From NCBI GenBank assembly GCA_963737545.1, contig CAVTTH010000003.1:1178001-1242000 (forward strand): a DNA stretch of 64,000 nucleotides, read 5' to 3'. The translations under genes and the position numbers were made by a program. The stretch is from CAVTTH01 sp963737545 (GTDB lineage Bacteria; Verrucomicrobiota; Verrucomicrobiia; Chthoniobacterales; UBA10450). The number at the start of each line of letters is the position of its first letter. The stretch's first letter is position 1. Positions 1 to 7,584 of this stretch are shown here, piece by piece. The notes beneath the pieces were generated by a model. It was given only the letters and a program-made list of their open reading frames with translations, did not search any database and was not told where the DNA came from.

Positions 1-1352
1 TCGCGTCCGATTTCGTCTTTGATGGTGACCGCCAGAATCTCCGGCTTGAGTCGCGCGCCGCCGCAAGTCTTGCACGGCACGCGCGTCATGAATGCGCGGA
101 TGCGGTTGCGGGTAAACTCGCTTTCCGTTTCCTCATAGAGCCGATGCATTTGCGGCAGAAGTCCTTCAAATGGACGCGCGGTTTTGGCCGATCGACCGTT
201 CCCGCCGAAGCTCATTTCGATTGGTTCATCTCCTGTCCCGAAATAAAGCGCCTGCTTGAATGGTTCGGGTAATTCCGAGAACGGAATATTTTCAGGAACA
301 TGAAAGTGTTTTACCAGCGCGGCCTGCAATTGCCGGTAGTACGCCTGCATCGGTTTTGTCCCGCGACGCCACGGTGTGATCGCGCCTTCGGCCAGCGTTT
401 TTTCCGGATGCGAGATCATCCGTTCCGGGTCGCAGACCAGCTGCGTGCCGAGTCCATGACAAACCGGACAGGCGCCGAGGTGGCTGTTAAACGAGAAATG
501 GCGCGGTGTTAATTCGCCAAGCGTGAAATCGGTTGCCGCATTCCCATAGTGGGTGGAATAGCGAAGCTCTTCGAATTCTGGTCGGGACGCCGCGCTGCGG
601 TGTCTCTCCGCGTTGATGTTCTCCCGGCCTTGCCGCAGCACCGCCATCCGATTCCCGCCCCACTTCAGTGCCGTTTCGACCGAGTCCGCCAGACGCATGC
701 GAATGGCCTCACGAATCACGAGCCGATCGACCACCGCTTCGATAGTATGACGGCTGGTTTTTTTTAGCCGGATCGGTTCGGGCCGGCCCAGCTCGATGAT
801 CTCGCCATCCACGCGCACGCGGACAAAGCCCTCGCGCTTGGCCTTCTCGATGACATCGCGGAATTCACCGGCCTGGTTTTGCACCAGCGGCGCGAGCAGG
901 ATGATTCTCGTCTCCGGTTCATAGGCAAGGATCTGATCGACGATCTGCTGCGGAGTCTGGCGAAAGATCGCCTCACCGGTCGCCGGATCATGAGGCTGGC
1001 CGACAGCCGAAAATAAAACTCGCAGGTAGTCATAAATTTCGGTCGTGGTAGCGATGGTCGAACGTGGATTCGCACCGGCGCTGCGCTGTTCGATTGCGAT
1101 CGCGGGTGAAAGCCCCTCGATGAAATCCACTTCGGGTTTCTCCATTTTATCGAGGAACTGCCGGGCATAGGCCGACAGACTTTCGACGTAACGGCGCTGC
1201 CCTTCGGCGTAGAGGGTGTCGAAGGCGAGCGACGATTTTCCCGAGCCGCTCATCCCAGTGATGACAACAAGCTTCTCCCGCGGAATTTCCACGTGGAGAT
1301 TCTTTAGATTGTGCTGGCGTGCACCACTGATTTTGATAACTTGCGCTGGCAT
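1..1352 (-). CDS. uvrA: UvrA excinuclease ABC subunit A, canonical (3' part outside window)
   Basis: DNA damage-recognition ATPase of nucleotide excision repair; a dimer loads UvrB at lesions. The ATG is at 1352-1350 and the frame stays open to the window edge, so about 450 N-terminal codons are present. Visible are the UvrA start (KISGARQHNLKNL), Walker A (GMSGSGKSS near residue 33), the FDTLYAEGQRRYVESLSAYARQFL block, the UvrB-binding region, the first zinc-finger segment with CPVCHGLG, and CKTCGGARL near the truncated end. This is the ordinary single-length UvrA, distinct from the tandem uvrA at 7.6-13.5 kb. No inserted palindromic repeats are seen in the visible part. Confidence 0.96.
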   Translation of the reverse strand, partial: MPAQVIKISGARQHNLKNLHVEIPREKLVVITGMSGSGKSSLAFDTLYAEGQRRYVESLSAYARQFLDKMEKPEVDFIEGLSPAIAIEQRSAGANPRSTIATTTEIYDYLRVLFSAVGQPHDPATGEAIFRQTPQQIVDQILAYEPETRIILLAPLVQNQAGEFRDVIEKAKREGFVRVRVDGEIIELGRPEPIRLKKTSRHTIEAVVDRLVIREAIRMRLADSVETALKWGGNRMAVLRQGRENINAERHRSAASRPEFEELRYSTHYGNAATDFTLGELTPRHFSFNSHLGACPVCHGLGTQLVCDPERMISHPEKTLAEGAITPWRRGTKPMQAYYRQLQAALVKHFHVPENIPFSELPEPFKQALYFGTGDEPIEMSFGGNGRSAKTARPFEGLLPQMHRLYEETESEFTRNRIRAFMTRVPCKTCGGARLKPEILAVTIKDEIGR

Positions 1353-1421
1353 CGGACGACAGATGTCGAACCTGTCAGTCAAGCATCAACGCCACCGTTT
1401 CTCCAGTGAAAACCCGTCATC

Positions 1422-1685
1422 ATGAGTGAGCCTCCCCGCAATATTACCCACGAAGAATTAGTTCAGTTGCAGGCAAAATTCAGCGAGATCAAGCATTCCA
1501 TTAACAATGCTCTCGCGGTCATGATGGCGCTTTCGGAAATGTCACAGCGGCGACCGGATTATTCCGAAAAACTGGCGACAACGGTTCTGACCAAGGCGCC
1601 ACAGATTGTTTCCAGCCTGCAGGAATTCACGCAGGCCATAAACGAAAAGGCTGGCCCCAAGCCGCAATCTGTTCCGGAAACGTAA
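1422..1685 (+). CDS. Small hypothetical protein with histidine-kinase H-box-like segment
   Basis: An 87-residue soluble protein of unknown function. Residues 25-45 (KHSINNALAVMMALSEM) resemble the HxxNN helix of histidine-kinase dimerisation domains, but there is no ATPase domain, so a signalling role is only a guess. No signal peptide, membrane helix or cysteines are seen. It starts 70 bp from the divergent uvrA start and converges with secG. Recognised by ORF integrity and helical composition only, not by a named family. Confidence 0.6.
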   Translation: MSEPPRNITHEELVQLQAKFSEIKHSINNALAVMMALSEMSQRRPDYSEKLATTVLTKAPQIVSSLQEFTQAINEKAGPKPQSVPET

Positions 1686-1716
1686 CCCGGGACTGCGAGG
1701 TTTCTCCGAGTGAAAA

Positions 1717-2205
1717 TCAGGGTTGCGGTTGCGTCGGAGCTGCGCTGGCCGCGGGCGCGGAAGTCGCTGGACCTGCTGCGGGGGGAATCGGCGCGGCAGC
1801 GGAATCAGTCGGGACCGGAACTGCCGAAGGAGCTGTCTCTGCTGCGGCCGGGGCAGGACTAGCCGCTGCGCCAGCGGCCAATGATGGTTTGGGTTGCGCT
1901 ACTGGAGATGCCGTCGCTGCCGGCTGACCTTTCAGAAGCTCGTTGCGAAGAGAGCTGCTCGGATTGCTCTTGTGCGAATACAGAATCGAAAGAGCGAAAG
2001 TGAGAATAAAAAAGAACCCGGCGAGCCAGCCGGTGAATTTGGTGAGGACATTCGTCGTTTGCGCGCCAAAAAGATTTTCCGTTACACCACCCCCGAACGC
2101 GGCGCCCAAGCCCTCGCTTTTTGGACGCTGCATCAGAATGACGAGGGTCATGAGGAGCGCGACGAGGGCGTAAATCCCGAGAAGAAAATTGATCAGAATG
2201 GACAT
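1717..2205 (-). CDS. secG: Preprotein translocase subunit SecG
   Basis: Small accessory subunit of the SecYEG channel in the inner membrane. The 162-residue product has the two SecG transmembrane helices (residues about 4-25 and 57-75) flanking the conserved cytoplasmic loop MQRPKSEGLGAAFGGG. After a short polar stretch the C-terminal half is a low-complexity Ala/Pro tail of about 70 residues, longer than in E. coli SecG; such tails are common in PVC and related phyla. Start at the ATG encoding MSILINFLLG, which fits the first helix. Confidence 0.93.
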   Translation of the reverse strand: MSILINFLLGIYALVALLMTLVILMQRPKSEGLGAAFGGGVTENLFGAQTTNVLTKFTGWLAGFFFILTFALSILYSHKSNPSSSLRNELLKGQPAATASPVAQPKPSLAAGAAASPAPAAAETAPSAVPVPTDSAAAPIPPAAGPATSAPAASAAPTQPQP

Positions 2206-2249
2206 TGGGGACGGGGAATATCGCCAAAGTCGGCGGTTTGTAAACGCTT

Positions 2250-2407
2250 TGTCATTGTGAACGTGGTGGAGGACCTCTCGAACGTCCGCGCGGCTCCTCC
2301 CAACTGAGCGAGCCGGGACAGCTTAATTGTGGGATCGATGTCTCAAGACATGGATAGCGACACTAGGCATGCGAGGTCCTTCGCCGTTTGCGCGGCTCAG
2401 GATGACA
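2250..2407. repeat. Family A palindromic repeat (degenerate left half, good right half)
   Basis: The right half at 2373-2407 reads GAGGTCCTTCGCC...GGCTCAGGATGAC, the family A right arm. A diverged left arm (GTCATTGTGAACG...GAGGACCTC) begins near 2250. It fills most of the secG-mazG gap. The right half is clear; the left half is an inference. Confidence 0.6.
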
Positions 2408-2418
2408 AGCTCGTGAGA

Positions 2419-3213
2419 CTACTTCGATTCCCCGTCCACTCGCTCCGATTTGATCGCATTCCAGATTTCGTCCATCTCGCGGAGATCAACTTTCCCTAAC
2501 GATTTCCCCTGTGCCCGCAGTTCCTCTTCGAGCTTGTGGAAGCGCGTAACGAACTTATCGGTTGCGGCCTGAAGGATTGTCTCCGCGTGAAGTTTGCTTT
2601 TTCGCGCCAAGTTCACCACGGCGAAGAGGAGATCCCCCAACTCATCGGCGATCGCATCCTCATTGCCCGACGCGATGGCCGCTTTGGTCTCAGCCAATTC
2701 TTCATCAACTTTCGCCAGCACTGGGGCGAGATCGGGCCAGTCAAAGTTCACGCGCGCGACTTTGTTCTGCACTTTCTGTGCGCGCATCAGCGCTGGAAGT
2801 GCGGCCGGCAGGTCGTCGAGGTAACGAACGCGCTTGTCCTTCTTCTCTTCACGCTTGATTGCTTCCCATTGTTTGAGCACTGCGCCGGAATCGCGTGCGG
2901 TGCTGCTGGCAAAAACGTGCGGATGACGCCGGATCAACTTCTCGCTCACGCCCTCGATCACGTCGTCAATTCCAAACTGACCGGCTTCACTGGCGATTTG
3001 CGCGTACATCGTGATCAGGAGAAGGAGATCGCCCAGTTCTTCGCGCAGGTTCGATCCGTCCCCGGCGCGAACCGCGCCAACAATCTCATAGGCTTCCTCC
3101 AGTAATCCGGGCAGGAGTGATTCGTGCGTTTGCTCGCGGTCCCACGGACAGCCGTCCGGTGCGCGCAGCCGGGCGACGATGTCGCAAAGACGCTGGAATT
3201 GGCTTGTCGTCAT
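2419..3213 (-). CDS. mazG: Nucleoside triphosphate pyrophosphohydrolase MazG
   Basis: Hydrolyses (d)NTPs to NMP and pyrophosphate, a housecleaning enzyme. The 264-residue product has the two tandem MazG helical domains. The first carries CPWDREQTHESL and the metal-binding EEAYEIVGAV...REELGDLLLLI; the second carries EELAETKAAI...DELGDLLFAVVNLAR. Length matches E. coli MazG. The ATG lies within the terminal GTCAT of an adjacent family A repeat, so the repeat has inserted right at the start codon or contributes to it. Confidence 0.95.
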   Translation of the reverse strand: MTTSQFQRLCDIVARLRAPDGCPWDREQTHESLLPGLLEEAYEIVGAVRAGDGSNLREELGDLLLLITMYAQIASEAGQFGIDDVIEGVSEKLIRRHPHVFASSTARDSGAVLKQWEAIKREEKKDKRVRYLDDLPAALPALMRAQKVQNKVARVNFDWPDLAPVLAKVDEELAETKAAIASGNEDAIADELGDLLFAVVNLARKSKLHAETILQAATDKFVTRFHKLEEELRAQGKSLGKVDLREMDEIWNAIKSERVDGESK

Positions 3214-3302
3214 TCTGAGCGGGGCGACCTGAAGCGGAAGAACCCTGTTAAACCTAGCTCCGCGCTTCGCCGCGGGATCCCTCGACTTCGCTCGGGATGA
3301 CG
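3209..3302. repeat. Family A palindromic repeat between mazG and the DUF2270 gene
   Basis: Left arm GTCATTCTGAGCGGGG begins at 3209 and overlaps the mazG start codon. The right arm GGGATCCCTCGACTTCGCTC followed by GGATGAC ends at 3302. The arms match the family A consensus GTCATCCTGAGC...GGATGAC. Confidence 0.65.
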
Positions 3303-3306
3303 ATAC

Positions 3307-4026
3307 TCATATCTTCCAGAGCGAGCGGTGCGCGCCGAATTCGGAAATCTCGCCCGTGGTTTTTTTCCCGACATAAATCGTGATCCCGATCACACTGATA
3401 AGCGTTCCGCCAAAAATAAGCGCCACAAACCAGGCGGGAATATGCCCAACCCGCAGCGCCCGATAGAACGCCGGGAAGCTGTCCACGGCGGCGTTGGCGT
3501 GGAGGAAAAGTTTGGTGATCCACGCCACTACGATAAGGATGAAAATGAAAACGTAATTGCGTTTCAGCCGCCGGCCCACCGCCTCAAGCTTGCTGATTTT
3601 GAAGCAGGGCAGGATCAGATCCTCGCAGACCAATTTCTTCCATTCGCCCTGCAACATGGCGCGGTTTTCCATCACCATCGGCACGAGAAAATGCGCTTCG
3701 AGCATGCGAACCCGCGCCCGGAAAGCGTCGTAAAAACGATAGCGTCGCGCCTCGATCCAGAGCATCACCCAGACGATCGCGAGATTGAAAAAGAAGATGA
3801 TGTGCGGCACTTCGCGATTTGCGAACGCGATGGTAATGATGGCGGTGCTGCTCGTGATCGCCCAGTTCGTCGTGATGTCGAGCCGCTGCCGCCAGACCAT
3901 GATGCGGCCGAGCTCGCCGCGATAAAAGTGCGACATGGCATTGACGTAGCCCGGATCGTAAATGCTCTTCTGCAACGAAATTGTCGCCTCGTCGGTCGGC
4001 GCGCCGGGAATGTTTTCAGTTGCCAC
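3307..4026 (-). CDS. DUF2270-type predicted integral membrane protein
   Basis: A 239-residue membrane protein of unknown function. It resembles the DUF2270 family by the N-terminal FYRGELGRIMVWRQRLDITTNWA block followed by two paired helices (residues about 55-95) and two more near the C terminus (about 160-180 and 200-220). The sequence shows no enzymatic motif. It lies 27 bp from the PtsN-like gene on the opposite strand and just beside a family A repeat at its 3' end. Confidence 0.8.
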   Translation of the reverse strand: MATENIPGAPTDEATISLQKSIYDPGYVNAMSHFYRGELGRIMVWRQRLDITTNWAITSSTAIITIAFANREVPHIIFFFNLAIVWVMLWIEARRYRFYDAFRARVRMLEAHFLVPMVMENRAMLQGEWKKLVCEDLILPCFKISKLEAVGRRLKRNYVFIFILIVVAWITKLFLHANAAVDSFPAFYRALRVGHIPAWFVALIFGGTLISVIGITIYVGKKTTGEISEFGAHRSLWKI

Positions 4027-4095
4027 AGGTGTCTGGATGATTCGATAACCTAGTTGGGCGCGTCAATCCAAACAATCCTACCAGAGCAATTGCTC

Positions 4096-4563
4096 ATGCC
4101 TTCGTTGCTGAACGAACTTCTTGATCCGAAGCAGGTCGCGCTGGAGTTGCGCGCCGCGAACCAGGCCGAGGCGATCCTTGAGATTGTCGAGCTGTTGCAT
4201 GCCAACGGAAAGGTGGCGCAACAGTATCAATTTTCCGACGCAGTCATGGAACGGGAAGGACGAAGTTCAACGAACACGGGTGATGGTGTGGCCTTTCCCC
4301 ATGCGCGCACTGATCTGGCCGAAAAGATGGTGCTTGGGATTGGCCGCAGCCAAAAAGGCGTGCGTTTCGGCGATTCGAAAGAGCTGGTGTATTTGATTTT
4401 TCTCGTCGGCGTTCCGAAGCGAATGGTGAACGATTATCTTGTTTGTGTCGGAACCCTGGCGCGCCTCGTGACCGACAAAGCCATTCGAGCGAAGCTCCTC
4501 AAGGCCGGGACAACAGCGAAATTCATCGAGACACTTCGAAGCGCTTCGCTGTTGCTCGAATGA
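4096..4563 (+). CDS. PTS EIIA (fructose/nitrogen type, PtsN-like)
   Basis: A 155-residue single-domain EIIA phosphocarrier of the PTS fructose/Ntr family. The phosphorylated histidine is visible in GVAFPHARTD, and the downstream LVYLIFLVGVP and final helix fit the fold. No other PTS genes are nearby, which favours a regulatory PtsN-like role over sugar transport, but this is inference. A TTG at 4054 is in frame; the ATG at 4096 was preferred because the family usually begins close to the LLDPKQV segment. Confidence 0.85.
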   Translation: MPSLLNELLDPKQVALELRAANQAEAILEIVELLHANGKVAQQYQFSDAVMEREGRSSTNTGDGVAFPHARTDLAEKMVLGIGRSQKGVRFGDSKELVYLIFLVGVPKRMVNDYLVCVGTLARLVTDKAIRAKLLKAGTTAKFIETLRSASLLLE

Positions 4564-4586
4564 ATCGGGCGACGATCGCCCGCGCG

Positions 4587-5441
4587 TCACTCCGATTTCT
4601 TTAAGAGGCGGGCGCGCGCCCGATCAAGAGCGCGACGTTCGCTTGCGGTCAGGCTGGCAATGCCAGACTTCGAGATTTTATCGAGCACCGGATCGATGGA
4701 ATCCATTTCGTCCTCCGGTTCGATCACGCGCCGCGGACTGACCTTCGGGACGACGTGAAACTTCGGTTTCGGCCGGACGATTGATTTCAAATTGTCCCAC
4801 CAGACGAGCTCGGGGCCGATTCCGCGAAGGCGAATGAAAAAAAATGCCGTGCCGATGCTGATCCACAACACGGCGATGCTCGACCAATCGCGACCGGCCA
4901 ACGCGCCAAGCGTGCCAATGGCCGCGAGCACGAGCGCGACCCACTTTGCCTGAATACGTAAAAACATTTCCACGTTCGGATAGATGGTCGCGAATGCGAT
5001 GAAGATGCCGAAATGCAACGCGGCGGAGCCAGCCAGGCCAAGTCTGGTCCAAATGCCGGCGACGGTCAGGAAAACGGTCGGCACCAAAAGTAGCAAGGCG
5101 TAGAGAATGATGAACGCGTTGCGGCCGACAAAGCGTTCCACTTCGCGACCGAAGACAAACAGCATATACATTTCGACGGCGAACCAAAGCAGTGCCGATC
5201 CCGAATATGGCGCGTGGACAAAGGCGTACGTCGCGATTTGCCAGACGCGCCCCATTCTCAGAACCTGCGCGCTATCGAAAATAAACAGCTGCAAAAAAGA
5301 GGCCGCGCTGAAGGCCATCAGAAAACATGTGATCACCATGATCAAGCTGTGAACGGCGACCAGCAGCGTCGCGACATGGACCGGATAGCGACCCACCCAC
5401 GCGACTGGCTGGTAATCATCGGAGACGGTAACTCCGAACAT
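4587..5441 (-). CDS. Rhomboid-family membrane protein, probably catalytically inactive
   Basis: A 284-residue protein with about six transmembrane helices arranged as in rhomboids and a C-terminal LDKISKSGIASLTASERRAL segment of the kind that ends many bacterial rhomboid-family proteins (DUF6576-like). The active-site GxSG is replaced by GSAALHFG, so the serine nucleophile is not in the expected context, and the catalytic HxxG on the later helix is not evident. It may be a rhomboid pseudoprotease. The family assignment is fairly secure; the loss of activity is inferred from missing motifs. Confidence 0.75.
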   Translation of the reverse strand: MFGVTVSDDYQPVAWVGRYPVHVATLLVAVHSLIMVITCFLMAFSAASFLQLFIFDSAQVLRMGRVWQIATYAFVHAPYSGSALLWFAVEMYMLFVFGREVERFVGRNAFIILYALLLLVPTVFLTVAGIWTRLGLAGSAALHFGIFIAFATIYPNVEMFLRIQAKWVALVLAAIGTLGALAGRDWSSIAVLWISIGTAFFFIRLRGIGPELVWWDNLKSIVRPKPKFHVVPKVSPRRVIEPEDEMDSIDPVLDKISKSGIASLTASERRALDRARARLLKKSE

Positions 5442-5597
5442 ATATTTTAATTACGTCCGCGTTCTCGCCCTTGCAAGGAGACTTCCCGAGATCCCCGTTC
5501 ACCTCCGCCCTGGATGACAATCGCAGCCGCAAAAATTACTTTGGACAACTTCCCTCGTTCAGAACGAGAATAGCGACCCGCTAACCGCGGTCTTGAT

Positions 5598-7406
5598 ATG
5601 GACAATCCTGCGTCTGCCATCTCACCGCCGAGCGGCATGGGAGATTCGAAACCGGCCAACCAGGCCGTGCTCGATTGGGTGCAGGAGGTCGCGCGACTCA
5701 CGCAGCCCGAGAACATCTTTTGGTGCGACGGCTCGGAAAGTGAACACGATTACCTGCTCGATCAGGCTTGCCGGCAAGGGGTGCTGATCAAGCTGAACGA
5801 GGAGAAAGTTCCCGGCTCTTATCTACATCGCTCGAACCCGAACGACGTGGCGCGGGTCGAGCAGTTCACTTTGATTTGTACGCCGACGAAAGAAGAGGCG
5901 GGCCCGACGAACAACTGGGCTGCGCCGGCGGAGACTTACGCAAAACTGAACGGCATGCTGAAAGGAGCGATGCGCGGGCGGACGATGTTCGTCGTCCCAT
6001 ACATCATGGGACCGCCGGATTCACCGCTCACCAAGGTCGGATTCGAAATCACCGATTCGATCTACGTCGTCCTCAGCATGCGCATCATGACGCGGATGGG
6101 CGCGATCGCAACGAAGCGCCTCGGGAACGACCCAAACGCGGAATGGAATCGAGGTGTCCACTCGCTCCTCGATGTGAATCCTGAGCGTCGGCTCATCTGT
6201 CATTTTCCGCAGGACAACGCGATAACGTCCGTCGGCTCCGGCTACGGCGGCAATGTGCTGTTGAGCAAGAAGTGTCTCGCCCTCCGCATCGGCTCCTATC
6301 TCGCCCGCAAGCAGGGCTGGATGGCCGAGCACATGCTCGTCCTCGGGGTGGAATCGCCGGAAGGAAGAAAACATTATGTGGCGGCGGCGTTTCCGAGCGC
6401 GTGCGGCAAAACCAACTTCGCCATGCTCATTCCGCCGAAACATTTTGCCGGCTGGAAAGTGACCACGATCGGTGACGACATCGCGTGGATGCAGATCGGC
6501 GCCGACGGCCGGCTCTACGCGGTCAATCCCGAGAACGGATATTTCGGTGTCGTGCCGGGCACGAGCTACAAGTCGAATCCGAACGCGATGAAATCGATTG
6601 AGCGCGACACGATTTATACCAACGTCGCGCTCACCGACGACGGCGATATTTGGTGGGAAGGAAAAGACACCTCGCCGCCCGCGCATGCGCTTGATTGGCG
6701 AGGGAATGATTGGACGCCCGCTTCGAAGGAGAAGGCAGCGCACCCGAACAGCCGCTTCGCTACGCCGATGCGCAACAATCCGGTGCTCGATCCCGATGTC
6801 GAGAAAGGCGAAGGCGTGCCGATCAGCGCGATCATTTTTGGCGGGCGCCGAAGCGACACCATGCCGCTGGTATTTCAGGCACTCGATTGGGAGCACGGCG
6901 TTTATGTGGGTGCGACGATGGCGTCGGAAACAACAGCCGCCGCAACGGGAGCGGTTGGCCAGGTTCGACGCGATCCGATGGCGATGCTGCCGTTTTGCGG
7001 CTACAACATCGGCGAGTATTTCGGTCATTGGCTTCGGATCGGCCCGCGACTGAAGAACCCGCCACTGATTTTCAATGTGAATTGGTTTCGCAAAGGCGAG
7101 GATGGAAAATTTCTCTGGCCCGGTTTCGGCGACAACATGCGCGTGTTGAAGTGGATCATCGATCGCTGCGAGGGAAGCGAGGCCGCAGTCAAGTCACCGA
7201 TCGGCTGGCTGCCGCGTCCGAACGATCTCGATCTCGATGAACTGGATGTCCCGCATAAGAGTGTGGTGCAGCTTCTCGGAATCGATCACGAGGAATGGAA
7301 AAAGGAATTGGCGGGGCATGGAGATTTCTTCGAATCGTTAGGCGGTGTCGTCCCCAACGAATTGCTCAGACAGCGCGAGAAACTCGCCGAACGTTTCCGG
7401 AACTAG
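5598..7406 (+). CDS. pckG: Phosphoenolpyruvate carboxykinase (GTP)
   Basis: Converts oxaloacetate and GTP to PEP and CO2, the first committed gluconeogenic step. The 602-residue product matches the GTP-dependent family in length and has the P-loop FPSACGKTNFAML (about residue 270), the RVFVVPYIMGP-like substrate region, the EKGEGVPISAIIFGGRR block and the GHYIGEYFGHW-like nucleotide-binding segment NIGEYFGHWLRIG. The gene is intact and monocistronic, followed by a family B repeat. Together with glpX later in the window it supports gluconeogenesis. Confidence 0.97.
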   Translation: MDNPASAISPPSGMGDSKPANQAVLDWVQEVARLTQPENIFWCDGSESEHDYLLDQACRQGVLIKLNEEKVPGSYLHRSNPNDVARVEQFTLICTPTKEEAGPTNNWAAPAETYAKLNGMLKGAMRGRTMFVVPYIMGPPDSPLTKVGFEITDSIYVVLSMRIMTRMGAIATKRLGNDPNAEWNRGVHSLLDVNPERRLICHFPQDNAITSVGSGYGGNVLLSKKCLALRIGSYLARKQGWMAEHMLVLGVESPEGRKHYVAAAFPSACGKTNFAMLIPPKHFAGWKVTTIGDDIAWMQIGADGRLYAVNPENGYFGVVPGTSYKSNPNAMKSIERDTIYTNVALTDDGDIWWEGKDTSPPAHALDWRGNDWTPASKEKAAHPNSRFATPMRNNPVLDPDVEKGEGVPISAIIFGGRRSDTMPLVFQALDWEHGVYVGATMASETTAAATGAVGQVRRDPMAMLPFCGYNIGEYFGHWLRIGPRLKNPPLIFNVNWFRKGEDGKFLWPGFGDNMRVLKWIIDRCEGSEAAVKSPIGWLPRPNDLDLDELDVPHKSVVQLLGIDHEEWKKELAGHGDFFESLGGVVPNELLRQREKLAERFRN

Positions 7407-7409
7407 TCT

Positions 7410-7532
7410 GGGGAGCGCATGCGGCTCGCCCTCGCGAACTTTTCTTCGTGCAACTGTTTTCAGCCAATGATTCCCGCGAAAGCTCGTTTCGGCGAGCCGC
7501 CGAAACCGGCACGCGAGCCGCGTGCGCTCCCC
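7410..7532. repeat. Family B palindromic repeat
   Basis: Starts GGGGAGCGCATGCGGCTCG and ends ACGCGAGCCGCGTGCGCTCC followed by CC. The outer arms are inverted, the left one partly degenerate. The interior contains GCTCGTTTCGGCGAGCC, the second family B palindrome. It fills the pckG to tandem-uvrA gap. Confidence 0.8.
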
Positions 7533-7584
7533 GGAAATCTCTCGCGAATCTTGCGCGATTCTACCTCCACACTGATAGTCATCG

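Noticed and set aside
5485..5520. Possible degenerate family A repeat upstream of pckG
   Set aside because: CCGAGATCCCC...GGATGAC matches only loosely, so it was not annotated.
6021..7028. 335-codon open frame antisense to pckG
   Set aside because: A shadow of the intact PEPCK gene; Arg/His-rich composition with no recognisable motif.
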